Shown here one piece after another: positions 1 to 8,850 of a stretch of 64,000 nt of DNA. Source of the DNA: Ensifer adhaerens. Its GTDB lineage: Bacteria; Pseudomonadota; Alphaproteobacteria; Rhizobiales; Rhizobiaceae. Positions within the stretch are counted from its first letter, which is position 1, and each line of letters opens with the position of its first letter. The position numbers were made by a program, and so were the translations under genes. The notes below the pieces were generated by a model. It had not been told where the DNA came from. It did no database searches and saw only the letters and a program-made list of their open reading frames with translations. The stretch covers positions 744,001 to 808,000 of the forward strand of contig NZ_CP015882.1 of the NCBI RefSeq assembly GCF_000697965.2. Direction: 5' to 3'.

Positions 1-72
1 GCCTTCGATGAGGATCATGCCGGCGCGCGCGCGCGCTGCAACGGTGGTTCCGTGAGTCGATTTCAAAGTCAC
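1..72 (-). CDS. Possible 5' end of a gene leaving the left edge
   Basis: A GTG at 72-70 on the minus strand opens a frame that stays open for 24 codons to the window edge. A purine-rich stretch (AGGGGCGAGC) just upstream could act as a ribosome binding site. The next upstream in-frame ATG (91-89) meets a stop before this point. The visible peptide (MTLKSTHGTTVAARARAG...) is too short to assign to a family. It may be a real gene start or chance. Confidence 0.25.
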   Translation of the reverse strand, partial: MTLKSTHGTTVAARARAGMILIEG

Positions 73-228
73 GCTCGCCCCTTGACCCCCATGACGACAA
101 CGCGTTCACAACGCTTGGTTACAGCGTTACAGTAAGCGCAAGTGCGTCGCTTGCCATTTAATGCCAAGGGCACTTGACCGCCCACAAAATTCAGAGTTTC
201 CAGCGGGGGCAGCGGCCTCTATTCAAGT

Positions 229-246
229 TAACCGAGATGTCGGTTA
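229..246 (-). other. Small stem-loop downstream of the DUF2721 gene
   Basis: TAACCGA and TCGGTTA form a 7-bp stem around a 4-nt loop, about 20 nt past the stop of the DUF2721 gene on the minus strand. No run of U follows, so it is at best a weak transcript end. Bases 73-228 hold nothing else that I can assign. Confidence 0.25.
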
Positions 247-267
247 TGCTGGTGCCCAGTCGCTTGA

Positions 268-720
268 TCAGTCTTGCACCGTGGTTACCTGCTCGGATCG
301 AATCTGCCGCAGCATGTTTCGTCCCGCGATAACCATTTCAAACAGGAATGCAACGAGGGATCCAATGAGACAGACTATGGCGCCTCCAAAGAACCAGAAG
401 AGATTTTCATGGCGTATGCCTATGGCCAGAGACCCAGCAAGTAGATTTAGGATTGCGCCTCCCGTGCAAATGCCGGCCACTACTCCAAGCACTACCGCAA
501 CCTCCAGTGCAAGTGCCCTTCGCCGCAGATAGGCGAGCTGCATGCGAAACAACTTGCCCTGCTTACCCTTATCCGCGACCTCGTTCAGCCGGTCCGATAC
601 TCTCCCGAGGCGAATGGTGTAGATACTGACAAAGCCTGCGGTACCAGCCAACAAAAAGACCGGCGCAAGGGATGTTTGTATGACAGAGGCAAGGTCGTTG
701 ACGATCGGCGGTGTGTCCAT
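268..720 (-). CDS. DUF2721 membrane protein
   Basis: A 150-residue inner-membrane protein of unknown function. The N-terminal segment SLAPVFLLAGTAGF, the arginine-rich linker IRLGRVSDRLNEV and the following helices match the DUF2721 family as I recall it. Three hydrophobic segments are visible at about residues 16-36, 69-92 and 107-130, joined by a basic cytoplasmic loop. Its start lies only 8 bp after the stop of the MscS-type channel gene, so the two are almost certainly co-transcribed. A role linked to osmotic or membrane-tension response is suggested only by that neighbour. Confidence 0.8.
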   Translation of the reverse strand: MDTPPIVNDLASVIQTSLAPVFLLAGTAGFVSIYTIRLGRVSDRLNEVADKGKQGKLFRMQLAYLRRRALALEVAVVLGVVAGICTGGAILNLLAGSLAIGIRHENLFWFFGGAIVCLIGSLVAFLFEMVIAGRNMLRQIRSEQVTTVQD

Positions 721-728
721 AATTCCTC

Positions 729-2756
729 TCAGGAAGCTAGCCCATCTGGCCCCGGTGGAGCAGTGATGCCTTGAAGTTGCCGCGTGGCGTGAGCCGCAGC
801 AGCTGAACCTTTGTCATCACCGCTCACCTGGACCACAGGCTGAGCGAAATCGATCCCGTTGTCGCCGAAGGCCTGCATTAGCATCGCATATGCCTTGCGG
901 CGGATCATGGTTTGATCGCCTGGCTTGCAGGTGAAGCCAACGCCGAGTTCGATGCCGTACTCGCCAATTTGCTCAACGCCCTTGAGCTTGAGCGGCTCGA
1001 TGAATGACGAGCCGAGCTCCGGATCGGCGAGCAATTGCCCGCCGATCGTCTTGATCAGCTTGCGAACCTTATCAAGATCAGTTTTGAAGGGGACACGGAC
1101 GCGGAACTTATCAACCGTCCAGTCACGGCTCAAATTCTTGATGGCGCCAAGCGAACCGAAGGGCACCGTGAATATCGGTCCGCGATGGTGCCGCAACCGC
1201 ACCGATCGTAAGCTAAAAGACTCGACTGTGCCGGTGTAACTTCCCGCCTCAATATATTCCCCGACGCGGAATGCATCGTCCAAAAGGTAAAAAATACCGC
1301 TGACGACGTCCTTGACGAGCGTCTGTGAACCGAACCCGATCGCCACGCCGACCACGCCCGCACCGGCGATGAGCGGGCCGATCTGAACCCCCATCTGCGA
1401 GAGAACGGTAAGGGCGGCCACACCAAGAAGCCCCGCGGCCAAGGCGTTGCGAAAGACCGGCAACAGGGTGCGAAGCCGGCCTTGGCGGGCGTTCTCATTC
1501 GGTGTGAGTGCTCCTCCATCGCCAACGCGGCCGAGTTGACGGGCAATGTAAGCTTTCCCCAACTGCCAAACGAGGTCGATGACCAGCAAAATGACGACGC
1601 TGTTGAATGCGCCGGCTATGATTGTCTTGGCGAGCGCCAGCTGACCGGTAATGGGCTGGAAATGGTGATGCCAAACGAATACGATCCAATCCACTGCGAT
1701 GATGATGATGATAGCTCGGGCGCCCCGAACAAGCAGCACTGTCTTCGGATCTGTCGCACCATCGTCATTCCAGCGGGAAGCCGCAAACGCGTGGCTCAGC
1801 TCGTCAGCGATTGACAGGACACGGGGCACAACGACAAACATAATGCCGAGCCAAAACAGCGCCAGGAAACCACCGCACCAGAGCAGCCAGAGTGTTACGA
1901 CGCCGGCAATGCCGGTGGTCCGAGGCACGCGTCGTCCCAAAAGCTGTGCATCATCGCTGGAGCGGTTGCGGCCGATAGCTTCGATCGCGATCAGAAGAAG
2001 CAGGCCAGAAAATGCAATGGCAATCAAGGAACAGACATCCTGGGCAACGGCGAGCCGCTCGCATATGGCAGAGAATGCCATCGCCGCTGTTAACACCGCG
2101 ACGAACAGCCGGACACGGGGGTAGGCTTTCGCCATCGGCACGGAAACGGTCATCGCGAGCCGGCAGAGCGCCAGCACGCTTCGGTAGGCGACCGTCGCGA
2201 CGAGCGAATAAAGCACGACCACACGCATGAGCGGCGGCCAGGCGAAGATAAGAAAGACGAAGGCAATCGTCGCCGTGAATATCAAGAGGGGCGCAAACTC
2301 CGTCTGTATCTGCGACAAGAGTTGATTGGGCAAGGTCACGGCTGGCACTGAACGACGAAGGAACCATTCCGTGCCAAAGCCAATGCCCACGATAATGCCG
2401 ATCAGCAGGATCGCGGGGGCAAAGCCACTATCATGCGCCTCTTGCCGGACCGAGGAGGCTACGTGATAGAGTTCGCTGCCCACACGTGGCACGGCAGACA
2501 GTAGGGCGTTGAAACGGGTGCGCGAGCGGACCTCCAAGTCGTCGATGACCCGCGTTGCCTCGGTAGCCTCTGTTTCGGGAACTGCCGCTTGCCTTTGCGC
2601 CAACCATGCCTTCACGTCCGCAGCTTCGAGAAGGCGCAGCAGTTCGGTGACGTTTGACGGTTCTGCCGTGCTCGTCGCCGGCGCCTGCGCGTGTAATGGA
2701 GAAACGGTCGAAAGACCGAAGAGCAGGCTCAATAACAGAAAGCGAATGATGAACAT
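729..2756 (-). CDS. MscS-family mechanosensitive channel with signal peptide
   Basis: A large small-conductance mechanosensitive channel homologue that should release ions on hypo-osmotic shock. I start it at the ATG at 2756 because this places a clean signal peptide (FIIRFLLLSLLFGLSTV, then an Ala-Gln-Ala cleavage region) at the N-terminus; a longer frame begins at 2807. The 675-residue product has a periplasmic alpha-helical region (about 25-110), a series of membrane helices, and the MscS pore helix and beta domain around residues 450-560, seen as GVVGVAIGFGSQTLVKDVVS followed by FRVGEYIEAG. The C-terminal alpha/beta domain follows to about residue 640. It forms an operon with the DUF2721 gene. 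Family assignment is firm; gating properties cannot be read from sequence. Confidence 0.93.
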   Translation of the reverse strand: MFIIRFLLLSLLFGLSTVSPLHAQAPATSTAEPSNVTELLRLLEAADVKAWLAQRQAAVPETEATEATRVIDDLEVRSRTRFNALLSAVPRVGSELYHVASSVRQEAHDSGFAPAILLIGIIVGIGFGTEWFLRRSVPAVTLPNQLLSQIQTEFAPLLIFTATIAFVFLIFAWPPLMRVVVLYSLVATVAYRSVLALCRLAMTVSVPMAKAYPRVRLFVAVLTAAMAFSAICERLAVAQDVCSLIAIAFSGLLLLIAIEAIGRNRSSDDAQLLGRRVPRTTGIAGVVTLWLLWCGGFLALFWLGIMFVVVPRVLSIADELSHAFAASRWNDDGATDPKTVLLVRGARAIIIIIAVDWIVFVWHHHFQPITGQLALAKTIIAGAFNSVVILLVIDLVWQLGKAYIARQLGRVGDGGALTPNENARQGRLRTLLPVFRNALAAGLLGVAALTVLSQMGVQIGPLIAGAGVVGVAIGFGSQTLVKDVVSGIFYLLDDAFRVGEYIEAGSYTGTVESFSLRSVRLRHHRGPIFTVPFGSLGAIKNLSRDWTVDKFRVRVPFKTDLDKVRKLIKTIGGQLLADPELGSSFIEPLKLKGVEQIGEYGIELGVGFTCKPGDQTMIRRKAYAMLMQAFGDNGIDFAQPVVQVSGDDKGSAAAAHATRQLQGITAPPGPDGLAS

Positions 2757-2822
2757 GTAACTCCGACGCGGCCAACGAGCGCTGGCCGCTCTCAAATACG
2801 GCGGCAAATAACCGCAGCTGAT

Positions 2823-2851
2823 GCCGATCCGACAAAACCAGTCGGATCGGC
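2823..2851. other. Perfect 11-bp inverted repeat between the DUF1254 and MscS genes
   Basis: GCCGATCCGAC and GTCGGATCGGC pair perfectly around the 7-nt loop AAAACCA. It lies about 70 nt after the DUF1254 stop and about 70 nt before the MscS start, both genes being on the minus strand. No U-tract follows on either strand, so it is not a canonical intrinsic terminator. It could be a 3' stabilising hairpin of the upstream transcript or a protein-binding palindrome in the mscS promoter region. Confidence 0.5.
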
Positions 2852-2920
2852 GCTGCAGATGAAAACCCGCATGGGGGCGAGCACCTGTGTCGCGATCAAT
2901 TCATCGCAGATATTCAGGTG

Positions 2921-4444
2921 TCACTCGGCCAATTCGATTTCACCCGGCTTCCAGGTCTTATCGAACCACGGCTCTAGCGGCCCATAGAGGCGCAGGAGGA
3001 CGTTCCACCCCTTGCCGGGAACGGTCTGCACCCAGTTGGCCTCGTGACCTGCCGGTGCTGTCGGGCCGAACCAGACATCCACCGAGGAGTCTGCGTTGAC
3101 GACAAGGTCCTTCTTGTCGCTGCCTATGCTCGGGAACTGCTTGTCGGTCTGCAGCATGGATCGGGTCTGGTTGTCATAGACGACGAATGACCAGAAGTTC
3201 TTGGCAGGGATGTTCGGCGGCAGGTGAACCTTGTAGGTCTTGCTACCGTCGAGAGGTTTTTTCTCGCTGTCAGTTGTTGCCCCAGCGTATTGCGAACCGA
3301 CGCCGACACGCTTTATCGCCATCGCCGGTGAGATTCCCGTCGCATAGTAGTGAAACAGCACCCGGGCATCCAGATAGCGAACGCCGGGCTGCCGAAGGAA
3401 TTCGTAGCTACCGCCGACAAAGCCGGTGAACCAGGCGCTGTCCGGAGAATAATAGGCCTCCTTCATCCGCGTATCGAAGGTGATTGTGCGCGCCGTTGCG
3501 TTGCCGACCGCCACGGCTTCGGTGAGGATCTTCTTCATTCGCTCGTCAGGCGCGAAGGGCTTGCCCTTCTCAATGCCGATGGCGGCAAGTTGCCCCAGCA
3601 CTTCCGGGTGGTAGGCCTCGTTCGGCTCGTACTGAACGATGTCGTTTACTTCCTCGTAGAAGTGGAAGTTGTTCGCGTGGATGGTGTTGAATTTCTTGCC
3701 GGTGCCATTGATGAACTTCATCGGCGGCGGATTGCCGGCCTCCGACAGAGGATAAACCTTGGCGAACTTCTTGGTGTTCTCGACTGCGGTCTTCGTGCTG
3801 CCATCTTCGAGAAAGCCCCGCCAGAAAAACAGGTTGCCGTAGGTTGAGCTGCGAAGCACGAAATAGCCGTCTGGGATCTCGCCCTTGTAGCCGGGTGGCA
3901 GCAGAAGGTACTTGCCACCCTTGCCCTGGTCCGGACCGGCATTTCCGACGTCTCCGACATATTCGAACCAGTGGGTATCGATCATGCCCAGGATATTGGG
4001 TGGTGTTTCGATCACCAGTGGCCCGGCTTTGGTGTCGAGCCACATCAAATTGTAGATGCTCTCGGTATTACCGGTCAGGAACAGCGAGTGCGAGTCCATC
4101 AGGTCTTCGAAAATGAGGATGGTCTGGTTGTTGTCCACTCCCTGGCTGGCAAGGCCAACCCTCAGCGCTTCGACCGACGCACCCGGCATGGCATTGAGAA
4201 AGGCGTCGACGCCGCGCATGAAGTCGAGGTTGTCGTAGAGTTTCTCGGAGGTGGCTTTGTCTGGGAAACCATCGACGAAATTCAACGTTCCAAGCCGGGT
4301 TTCAACTTTGTCCGGGGTGATGATGGAATCCGGTATCGGCGTCGTCATCTCCATTTTCGGCGCCGTCTGCCCGTGGGCGAGCCCGGCAAGAAGTACCAGT
4401 ACAGAGGCCCCTCCGAGCAGGGCTTTCATCGAGTAACTCATCAT
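2921..4444 (-). CDS. Secreted DUF1254/DUF1214 protein
   Basis: A 507-residue exported protein with a signal peptide (MKALLGGASVLVLLAGLAHG). The DUF1254 region lies at about residues 70-200 and the DUF1214 region at about 370-490, containing the typical LPPNIPAKNFWSFVVYDNQT segment. The family is widespread in proteobacteria and environmental isolates, but I know of no settled biochemical role. The start at 4444 follows AAGGAACC at a suitable distance. It is the last gene of a minus-strand set with a small secreted protein and a DUF2092 protein, separated from the former by 134 bp, so it may also have its own promoter. Confidence 0.85.
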   Translation of the reverse strand: MMSYSMKALLGGASVLVLLAGLAHGQTAPKMEMTTPIPDSIITPDKVETRLGTLNFVDGFPDKATSEKLYDNLDFMRGVDAFLNAMPGASVEALRVGLASQGVDNNQTILIFEDLMDSHSLFLTGNTESIYNLMWLDTKAGPLVIETPPNILGMIDTHWFEYVGDVGNAGPDQGKGGKYLLLPPGYKGEIPDGYFVLRSSTYGNLFFWRGFLEDGSTKTAVENTKKFAKVYPLSEAGNPPPMKFINGTGKKFNTIHANNFHFYEEVNDIVQYEPNEAYHPEVLGQLAAIGIEKGKPFAPDERMKKILTEAVAVGNATARTITFDTRMKEAYYSPDSAWFTGFVGGSYEFLRQPGVRYLDARVLFHYYATGISPAMAIKRVGVGSQYAGATTDSEKKPLDGSKTYKVHLPPNIPAKNFWSFVVYDNQTRSMLQTDKQFPSIGSDKKDLVVNADSSVDVWFGPTAPAGHEANWVQTVPGKGWNVLLRLYGPLEPWFDKTWKPGEIELAE

Positions 4445-4578
4445 GTGGTTCCTTAATCAGGGGCAAATTCTACAGACGGACGATCGTTCGACTACGGTAG
4501 CGCCCAACATCGAGGGCGATGCACGAACAGTGGGAAAATGGTCCGAAGAAAAAAATTGAACTGCGATGCAATATGGGT

Positions 4579-4905
4579 TCAGTCGATGTAGACGACGACG
4601 TAACGCCCATCATAGGGCTGGTAGTAGACCCCGCCGCAGCGCCAGATCACAACGCCGTTGACGCTGGTCCTCACACAGCCGGTGGGCAGCGCGGCGACGT
4701 AGACCGCGGAGCGGCGGATTACACGGCGGGTGGTGCGGCGCGCAACACCGGCAACGCTGCCCGGGGTCGCGGGCCGCCCAACGACCGCCTGCGCCTCCGA
4801 CACGAACGAGCCGAACGGCATCGGTACAAGATAGTCGCCGGCGAGCAGGGCGAGGCCGGCGACTGTGGCGCAAAGGATCTTTCCGTACATCTTGCGGATC
4901 GTCAT
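4579..4905 (-). CDS. Small secreted protein of unknown function
   Basis: A 108-residue product with a hydrophobic N-terminal signal (ILCATVAGLALLAGDYLV) and an Ala-Gln-Ala stretch at about 37-40 that may be the cleavage site. The mature part is arginine-rich, then carries a short cysteine pair (TGCVRTSVNGVVIWRCGG) and a tyrosine-rich tail. Proteins of this shape, with two cysteines and a YYQPY-like end, recur beside DUF2092 and DUF1254 genes in rhizobia, from memory. Its ATG overlaps the stop of the DUF2092 gene by 4 bp, indicating translational coupling. Function unknown. Confidence 0.7.
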   Translation of the reverse strand: MTIRKMYGKILCATVAGLALLAGDYLVPMPFGSFVSEAQAVVGRPATPGSVAGVARRTTRRVIRRSAVYVAALPTGCVRTSVNGVVIWRCGGVYYQPYDGRYVVVYID

Positions 4906-5702
4906 TCCCCTACCTCCAGCGAGATGTCGCCGGTGACGTCGGCATGTACGTGTTCGAGTTTCTTGGCGTTTGCTGGCGGTGTGAACTTAAATTGAGCGGC
5001 ACCGATGCCAGCTGACTTCCAGTTGCTCAACCGCAGCGAGTATTCTGGCGCTCCGGTTACCCATTTGGTCGTGATGACATATTTGAGTGGCAACGGATTG
5101 CTGCCCTTGCTGACCCAGATCTGCCAGTCGACAATATCTGTTCTGAAGGCGAGGTGATCGCACTCGACCCCACCAACGAACGCGGATCCGACGACGGTTC
5201 CCTTGGTCACACCGTCAGTAAGAACGGCATAGGGGTCGCTTGCCAACAGGTCGGCCCCCGGCGCATCCAGTCCAGTAGCGGCGCGAAGTTCGCCTGCTGC
5301 CGCTTCAACACTTGGCCCCGGGCTTTGCAGCTGCGCGTAGACGTTTACGCGTTTGCTGTGGAGCGATATCGTGCTGCCGTCGAACACTACCTCCGCGTCG
5401 GCGAATGGGCCTTGGCGCGTCAACAGAAAACCCTTGGCGCGATCGAGCGCAATAGTACCCGATGCGCTGTACTGGATCTTCTGCCCCTCCAGGTCGACGA
5501 TTTCCTGGTCTGCGTCATAGGTGACGCTAAGAGACGGCATCGATTTGAGATTGTCGCTCATCGCAGCGAGAATCTTGGCAGCCTCGGGCTCTATCGCATC
5601 CTGGGCCGAAGCGGACCACGCCGCCGCGCAGACGGTGGCCGCTATCATCAATATGTACGGGCGCCGAGCTACCCCAGGCCATTTCAGTTTGAATTTGCTC
5701 AT
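4902..5702 (-). CDS. DUF2092 periplasmic protein
   Basis: A 266-residue exported protein matching the DUF2092 family, which resembles LolA-like lipoprotein-carrier folds. I place the start at 5702, where AAGGTGAG precedes MSKFKLKWPG and a signal segment (YILMIAATVCAAAWSASA) follows; the frame extends to 5825 without a plausible signal. The mature protein begins with EAAKILAAMSDNLKSMPSL, typical of the family, and ends TPPANAKKLEHV. It is the first gene of the operon, with a 4-bp overlap to the small secreted protein. A lipid- or hydrophobe-binding role is inference from the fold only. Confidence 0.85.
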   Translation of the reverse strand: MSKFKLKWPGVARRPYILMIAATVCAAAWSASAQDAIEPEAAKILAAMSDNLKSMPSLSVTYDADQEIVDLEGQKIQYSASGTIALDRAKGFLLTRQGPFADAEVVFDGSTISLHSKRVNVYAQLQSPGPSVEAAAGELRAATGLDAPGADLLASDPYAVLTDGVTKGTVVGSAFVGGVECDHLAFRTDIVDWQIWVSKGSNPLPLKYVITTKWVTGAPEYSLRLSNWKSAGIGAAQFKFTPPANAKKLEHVHADVTGDISLEVGE

Positions 5703-5865
5703 CCGCTCACCTTCATACCTAGCTCCTCCGACGCGGCTCGCAGACGATCGGCCGTTCCGGCCTCGCCGCTTGCACAACTTCTTCGCGAAAGTCTTCCCAA
5801 TCGACCGCATACTGCTATAGTGCACATGTTCCGTCTTGCCTTTTCATGCCAATTTAGCGTTGTGA

Positions 5866-6843
5866 GTGTTGAATACCGCACCTTCGATCAGGATCCGGAC
5901 GTTCTTGGCCATCGCGCCCTATCTGGCGAAGCACGGTGTCTCGGCGATTGAGTTCTGCAAACGCCTCGGCATTTCGCCAAACGTGTTCCAGAATGCCGAT
6001 GGCTGGCTTCCACGCGCCCAGTGCTTTCGCTTGGGCAACGAGCTGGCGGCTGTCGCGGGGGACCCGTTCGCTGGCGCGCATATCGGCTCCTCCACCGACC
6101 TCCGTGAGTTCGGCGGGTGGGGACAATCCGTTCTGGCAGCAAGGGACGTGGCACAGGCCTGCGCGCTCGCGTCCGACAATGTGTCCTCGATCCACCGCGG
6201 TTCAGAGGTCCGCTTCCTGGTGGAGGGCAAAACCGCTCGCATCGTCTTCCGCTTCACAGACCGCTGCGAATTCGATCCCAGGCAGTTCATCTTCGGCAGT
6301 CTCGCGGTTCTGCGAAAAGTGCCGCTTTTGGCGGGGGAGCCGTCCGGTATAAAGGTTCGACTGACCGCGACGAAAACACGGGGGGCCGAGGCACTCGAAG
6401 AGTGCTGGGGGCCCAATATCGAATTGGGGTGCGAGCACGACATGATCGAAATCGATCGCGAGTTGCTTGATCTGCCTCTCAAAACGCAGGAAACCGGACC
6501 CTCAAAGGCGACGACCGCCCTGACCTCGACGGTGGAGGTGGCACGGTTGCTCAGCGACAGGCTCTCGGACGAGCACGAGCATAGCTTGAAAGTCACGGCA
6601 GGAAGAGTTGGCGTGTCAGTCCGCACCCTGCAAAGGCGCCTGAAATACTGCGGCGTCGAGTTCGAGGAACTGCTTGATGAGACTCGGCGAAGCGAGGCTA
6701 TCCGGCTGATCCGCGAAGGCGGCTACAGCATGACCGAGATCGCCTATCGGGTGGGTTACAGCGATCCCGCGCATTTCACGCGCGCGTTTAGACGCTGGAC
6801 AGGAATGGCGCCATCTCACTTCCCAAGCGACGATGGTGGATGA
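5866..6843 (+). CDS. AraC-family transcriptional regulator
   Basis: A 325-residue regulator divergent from the DUF2092/DUF1254 operon. Residues about 20-200 form the arabinose-binding-type or OruR-like N-terminal domain (FAGAHIGSSTDLREFGGWG). Two helix-turn-helix motifs follow at about 240-320, seen as GRVGVSVRTLQRRLKYCGV and MTEIAYRVGYSDPAHFTRAF, ending in the conserved GMAPSHF. The only early starts are GTG at 5866 or TTG at 5869, neither with a strong ribosome binding site. The shared 160-bp divergent region suggests that it controls the neighbouring envelope operon, but no operator is evident. Confidence 0.85.
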   Translation: MLNTAPSIRIRTFLAIAPYLAKHGVSAIEFCKRLGISPNVFQNADGWLPRAQCFRLGNELAAVAGDPFAGAHIGSSTDLREFGGWGQSVLAARDVAQACALASDNVSSIHRGSEVRFLVEGKTARIVFRFTDRCEFDPRQFIFGSLAVLRKVPLLAGEPSGIKVRLTATKTRGAEALEECWGPNIELGCEHDMIEIDRELLDLPLKTQETGPSKATTALTSTVEVARLLSDRLSDEHEHSLKVTAGRVGVSVRTLQRRLKYCGVEFEELLDETRRSEAIRLIREGGYSMTEIAYRVGYSDPAHFTRAFRRWTGMAPSHFPSDDGG

Positions 6844-6979
6844 CCTTTTTCTTGCGCGTGCGCAGACGCTGGAAAAGGGCTCTCCCGGCAACTTACCGTT
6901 CGGAAATCGACGATGCATGCCTCCGCCACCACTTTTCAACGGTGCCCTACCGCCGCCAAGCGGAAGCGATTGCTTCAGC

Positions 6980-7385
6980 GCCGCGGTTGCATACGGTATT
7001 TCCGCGACACTCGCCAGATCTCAATCAAGCAGCGGGATTTCATCAACAAAGGCGAAAGCTGCCATGCCTTGCCCGTGCCGTCTTTGTCCAACAACTCGGC
7101 GAGCTGCGCGATAGCATCGCTGAAACCATCCTGCCGGGCTTCCGGGTTTAACCTCGTCGTCAACGCCGTCATCCTGTGGAACACAGTCTAGCCGCGCCGT
7201 CGATTATATCCGCAGCCAGGGCATCCTCATCCCCGACGAAGTGCTTGCCCCAAGTCGCACCGCTGCCATGGGCCCACATCGCGCTCACGGGCGACTATCT
7301 CTGGAACGAAATTGACCGACCCATCGAACGCTTCAGTCCACTTCGTGCCAACCGCTTCAACCCAAAGAACTTCCAATCCCATTAG
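6980..7385 (+). pseudogene. Tn3-family transposase C-terminal remnant, multiply frameshifted
   Basis: Pieces of a Tn3-type transposase C-terminus appear in order but in different frames: INKGESCHAL (about 7040-7070), then ARAVFVQQLGELRD, then FNLVVNAVILWNTV (to 7191), then VDYIRSQGILIPDEVLA, then VAPLPWAHIALTGDYLW and FSPLRANRF (to 7385). Intact members carry the equivalents NKGEARNALARAVFF, GEIRDR, LNLVVAAIVLWNTVYL and LSPLGWEHINLTGDYVW, from memory. At least four frame changes and one stop separate the pieces, so it is dead. No terminal inverted repeat was found. It is the only content of the 559-bp stretch between the AraC gene and the kinase. Confidence 0.85.
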
Positions 7386-7402
7386 CGGGTATTATTGCAG
7401 AA

Positions 7403-8848
7403 TTGCCCACGGAGGCCCTATACCGCGCAGAGTCCGAGACCGATGCTTTCGATGCGACATTCGATGCGATCGAGCGGGCGCTGGGGTGTTCGCGGGCTTC
7501 GATCCTGCTTTTTGACCGCCACGGAGTGATGCGATTCGTCGCTTCCCGCGGGCTCTCGGAGGACTATCGTCGGGCAGTTGATGGACACTCGCCGTGGAAG
7601 CCGGGAGATCGAGATCCTATTCCCATTTTCGTAAGCGACATAGAGCTTTCTGACGAGCCTCAGGCGCTCAAGAACGCCATACGAGGGGAGGGTATCCGCT
7701 CCCTCGCATTCATTCCTGTGACCGTCGATGGCATCGTCGTTGGCAAATTCATGACCTACCGCGACGTCGCTCACGTCTATACCGCTGACGAAGCCACCCT
7801 GTGCCTCACTATTGCCCGGCAACTCGGGTTCAGCATCGAGCGGAAGCAATCGGAAGAGGCGCATCAACGTGCCGAAGAGGGACTTCGCCGCACCAATGAA
7901 CGGTTGCGTGTCATCCTCGACAGCGCGAGCGAATATGCCATCATAACGCTCGACGCCGACGGACGGATCGCAAGCTGGAACAGTGGCGCTGAACGCCTTT
8001 TGGGCTATCTCGACAGCGAGGTCCTTGGTCTCTCCGGCAGTATTTTCTTCAGTCCTGAGGATCGAGCCTTGGAAATCCCACAACAGGAAATGCGAACCGC
8101 GGCCGAAACGGGACGTGCCGCGAACGAGCGTTGGCATTATCGCAAGGATGGGTCACGGTTTTGGGGCTCAGGTGTCATGCTTCGTGTCGAGGAGAGCGGG
8201 CCTGATCGCTACCTCAAGATCTTCCGGGATCGAACAGAGGAAAGAAGGGCGGAGAAGAGGCAGAAGCTCTTGGTGGGAGAGCTCAATCATCGGGTGAAGA
8301 ACACCCTGGCTACCGTGAATTCCCTCGCGGAGCAAACATTGAAAAGCTCCGAAACGCCCGAGGCGTTCGCCCAGGCTTTTAACACTCGTCTGCTCGTTCT
8401 TGCCAAGGCGCACGACTTGCTTACGCGGGAGGCTTGGCAGGCCGTAAACCTGAGCGATATCGCTCAAACGGTTCTTACCGCTTGGATTGAGGACGGGCGC
8501 GTCTCGATCCAAGGCGCTGCGATCCGCATCGATCCGAAAAAAGCTCTGGCGCTTTCCATGGCGTTCAACGAGTTGCTGACCAATGCGATCAAACACGGTT
8601 CACTTTCGAACCAGGTTGGTCGGGTCGCATTATCATGGCAATGCCAGGAGGTATGCAGCATTCTTTGGGAGGAGCGCGGCGGACCTCCGACGTCTGAACC
8701 GGACCGCCAAGGGTTCGGTCTACGGGTTCTAAACCGAGGTCTAGCCCACGAACTCGGATATCCGGTCGAACTGCGGTTCGAACCGGATGGCCTCAGATGC
8801 ACAATGAGCATGGATTTCAGTAGCAAACAGCCCTCGGGAGCGCAGTAA
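7403..8848 (+). CDS. HWE-family sensor histidine kinase (GAF-PAS-HWE)
   Basis: A soluble sensor kinase of 481 residues, lacking membrane segments. A GAF domain fills residues 1-145 (LGCSRASILLFDRHGVMRF), a PAS domain 165-285 (ASEYAIITLDADGRIASWNS) and an HWE kinase core from about 290, with the phospho-acceptor in GELNHRVKNTLATV (His near 296) and the N-box FNELLTNAIKHG. The TTG at 7403 is the first usable start, but the frame stays open upstream into the Tn3 remnant and there is no good ribosome binding site. The N-terminus may therefore have been trimmed or replaced by the insertion. The response regulator follows 2 bp after the stop. Confidence 0.85.
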   Translation: MPTEALYRAESETDAFDATFDAIERALGCSRASILLFDRHGVMRFVASRGLSEDYRRAVDGHSPWKPGDRDPIPIFVSDIELSDEPQALKNAIRGEGIRSLAFIPVTVDGIVVGKFMTYRDVAHVYTADEATLCLTIARQLGFSIERKQSEEAHQRAEEGLRRTNERLRVILDSASEYAIITLDADGRIASWNSGAERLLGYLDSEVLGLSGSIFFSPEDRALEIPQQEMRTAAETGRAANERWHYRKDGSRFWGSGVMLRVEESGPDRYLKIFRDRTEERRAEKRQKLLVGELNHRVKNTLATVNSLAEQTLKSSETPEAFAQAFNTRLLVLAKAHDLLTREAWQAVNLSDIAQTVLTAWIEDGRVSIQGAAIRIDPKKALALSMAFNELLTNAIKHGSLSNQVGRVALSWQCQEVCSILWEERGGPPTSEPDRQGFGLRVLNRGLAHELGYPVELRFEPDGLRCTMSMDFSSKQPSGAQ

Positions 8849-8850
8849 AG

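Noticed and set aside
1697..1716. GATGAT trinucleotide run
   Set aside because: It encodes a short isoleucine run in a membrane helix of the MscS protein; not a satellite with independent meaning.
6833..7114. Plus-strand frame starting inside the AraC gene end
   Set aside because: It is one of several mixed frames over the Tn3 remnant; the transposase-like pieces switch frame repeatedly, so no single frame here is a gene.
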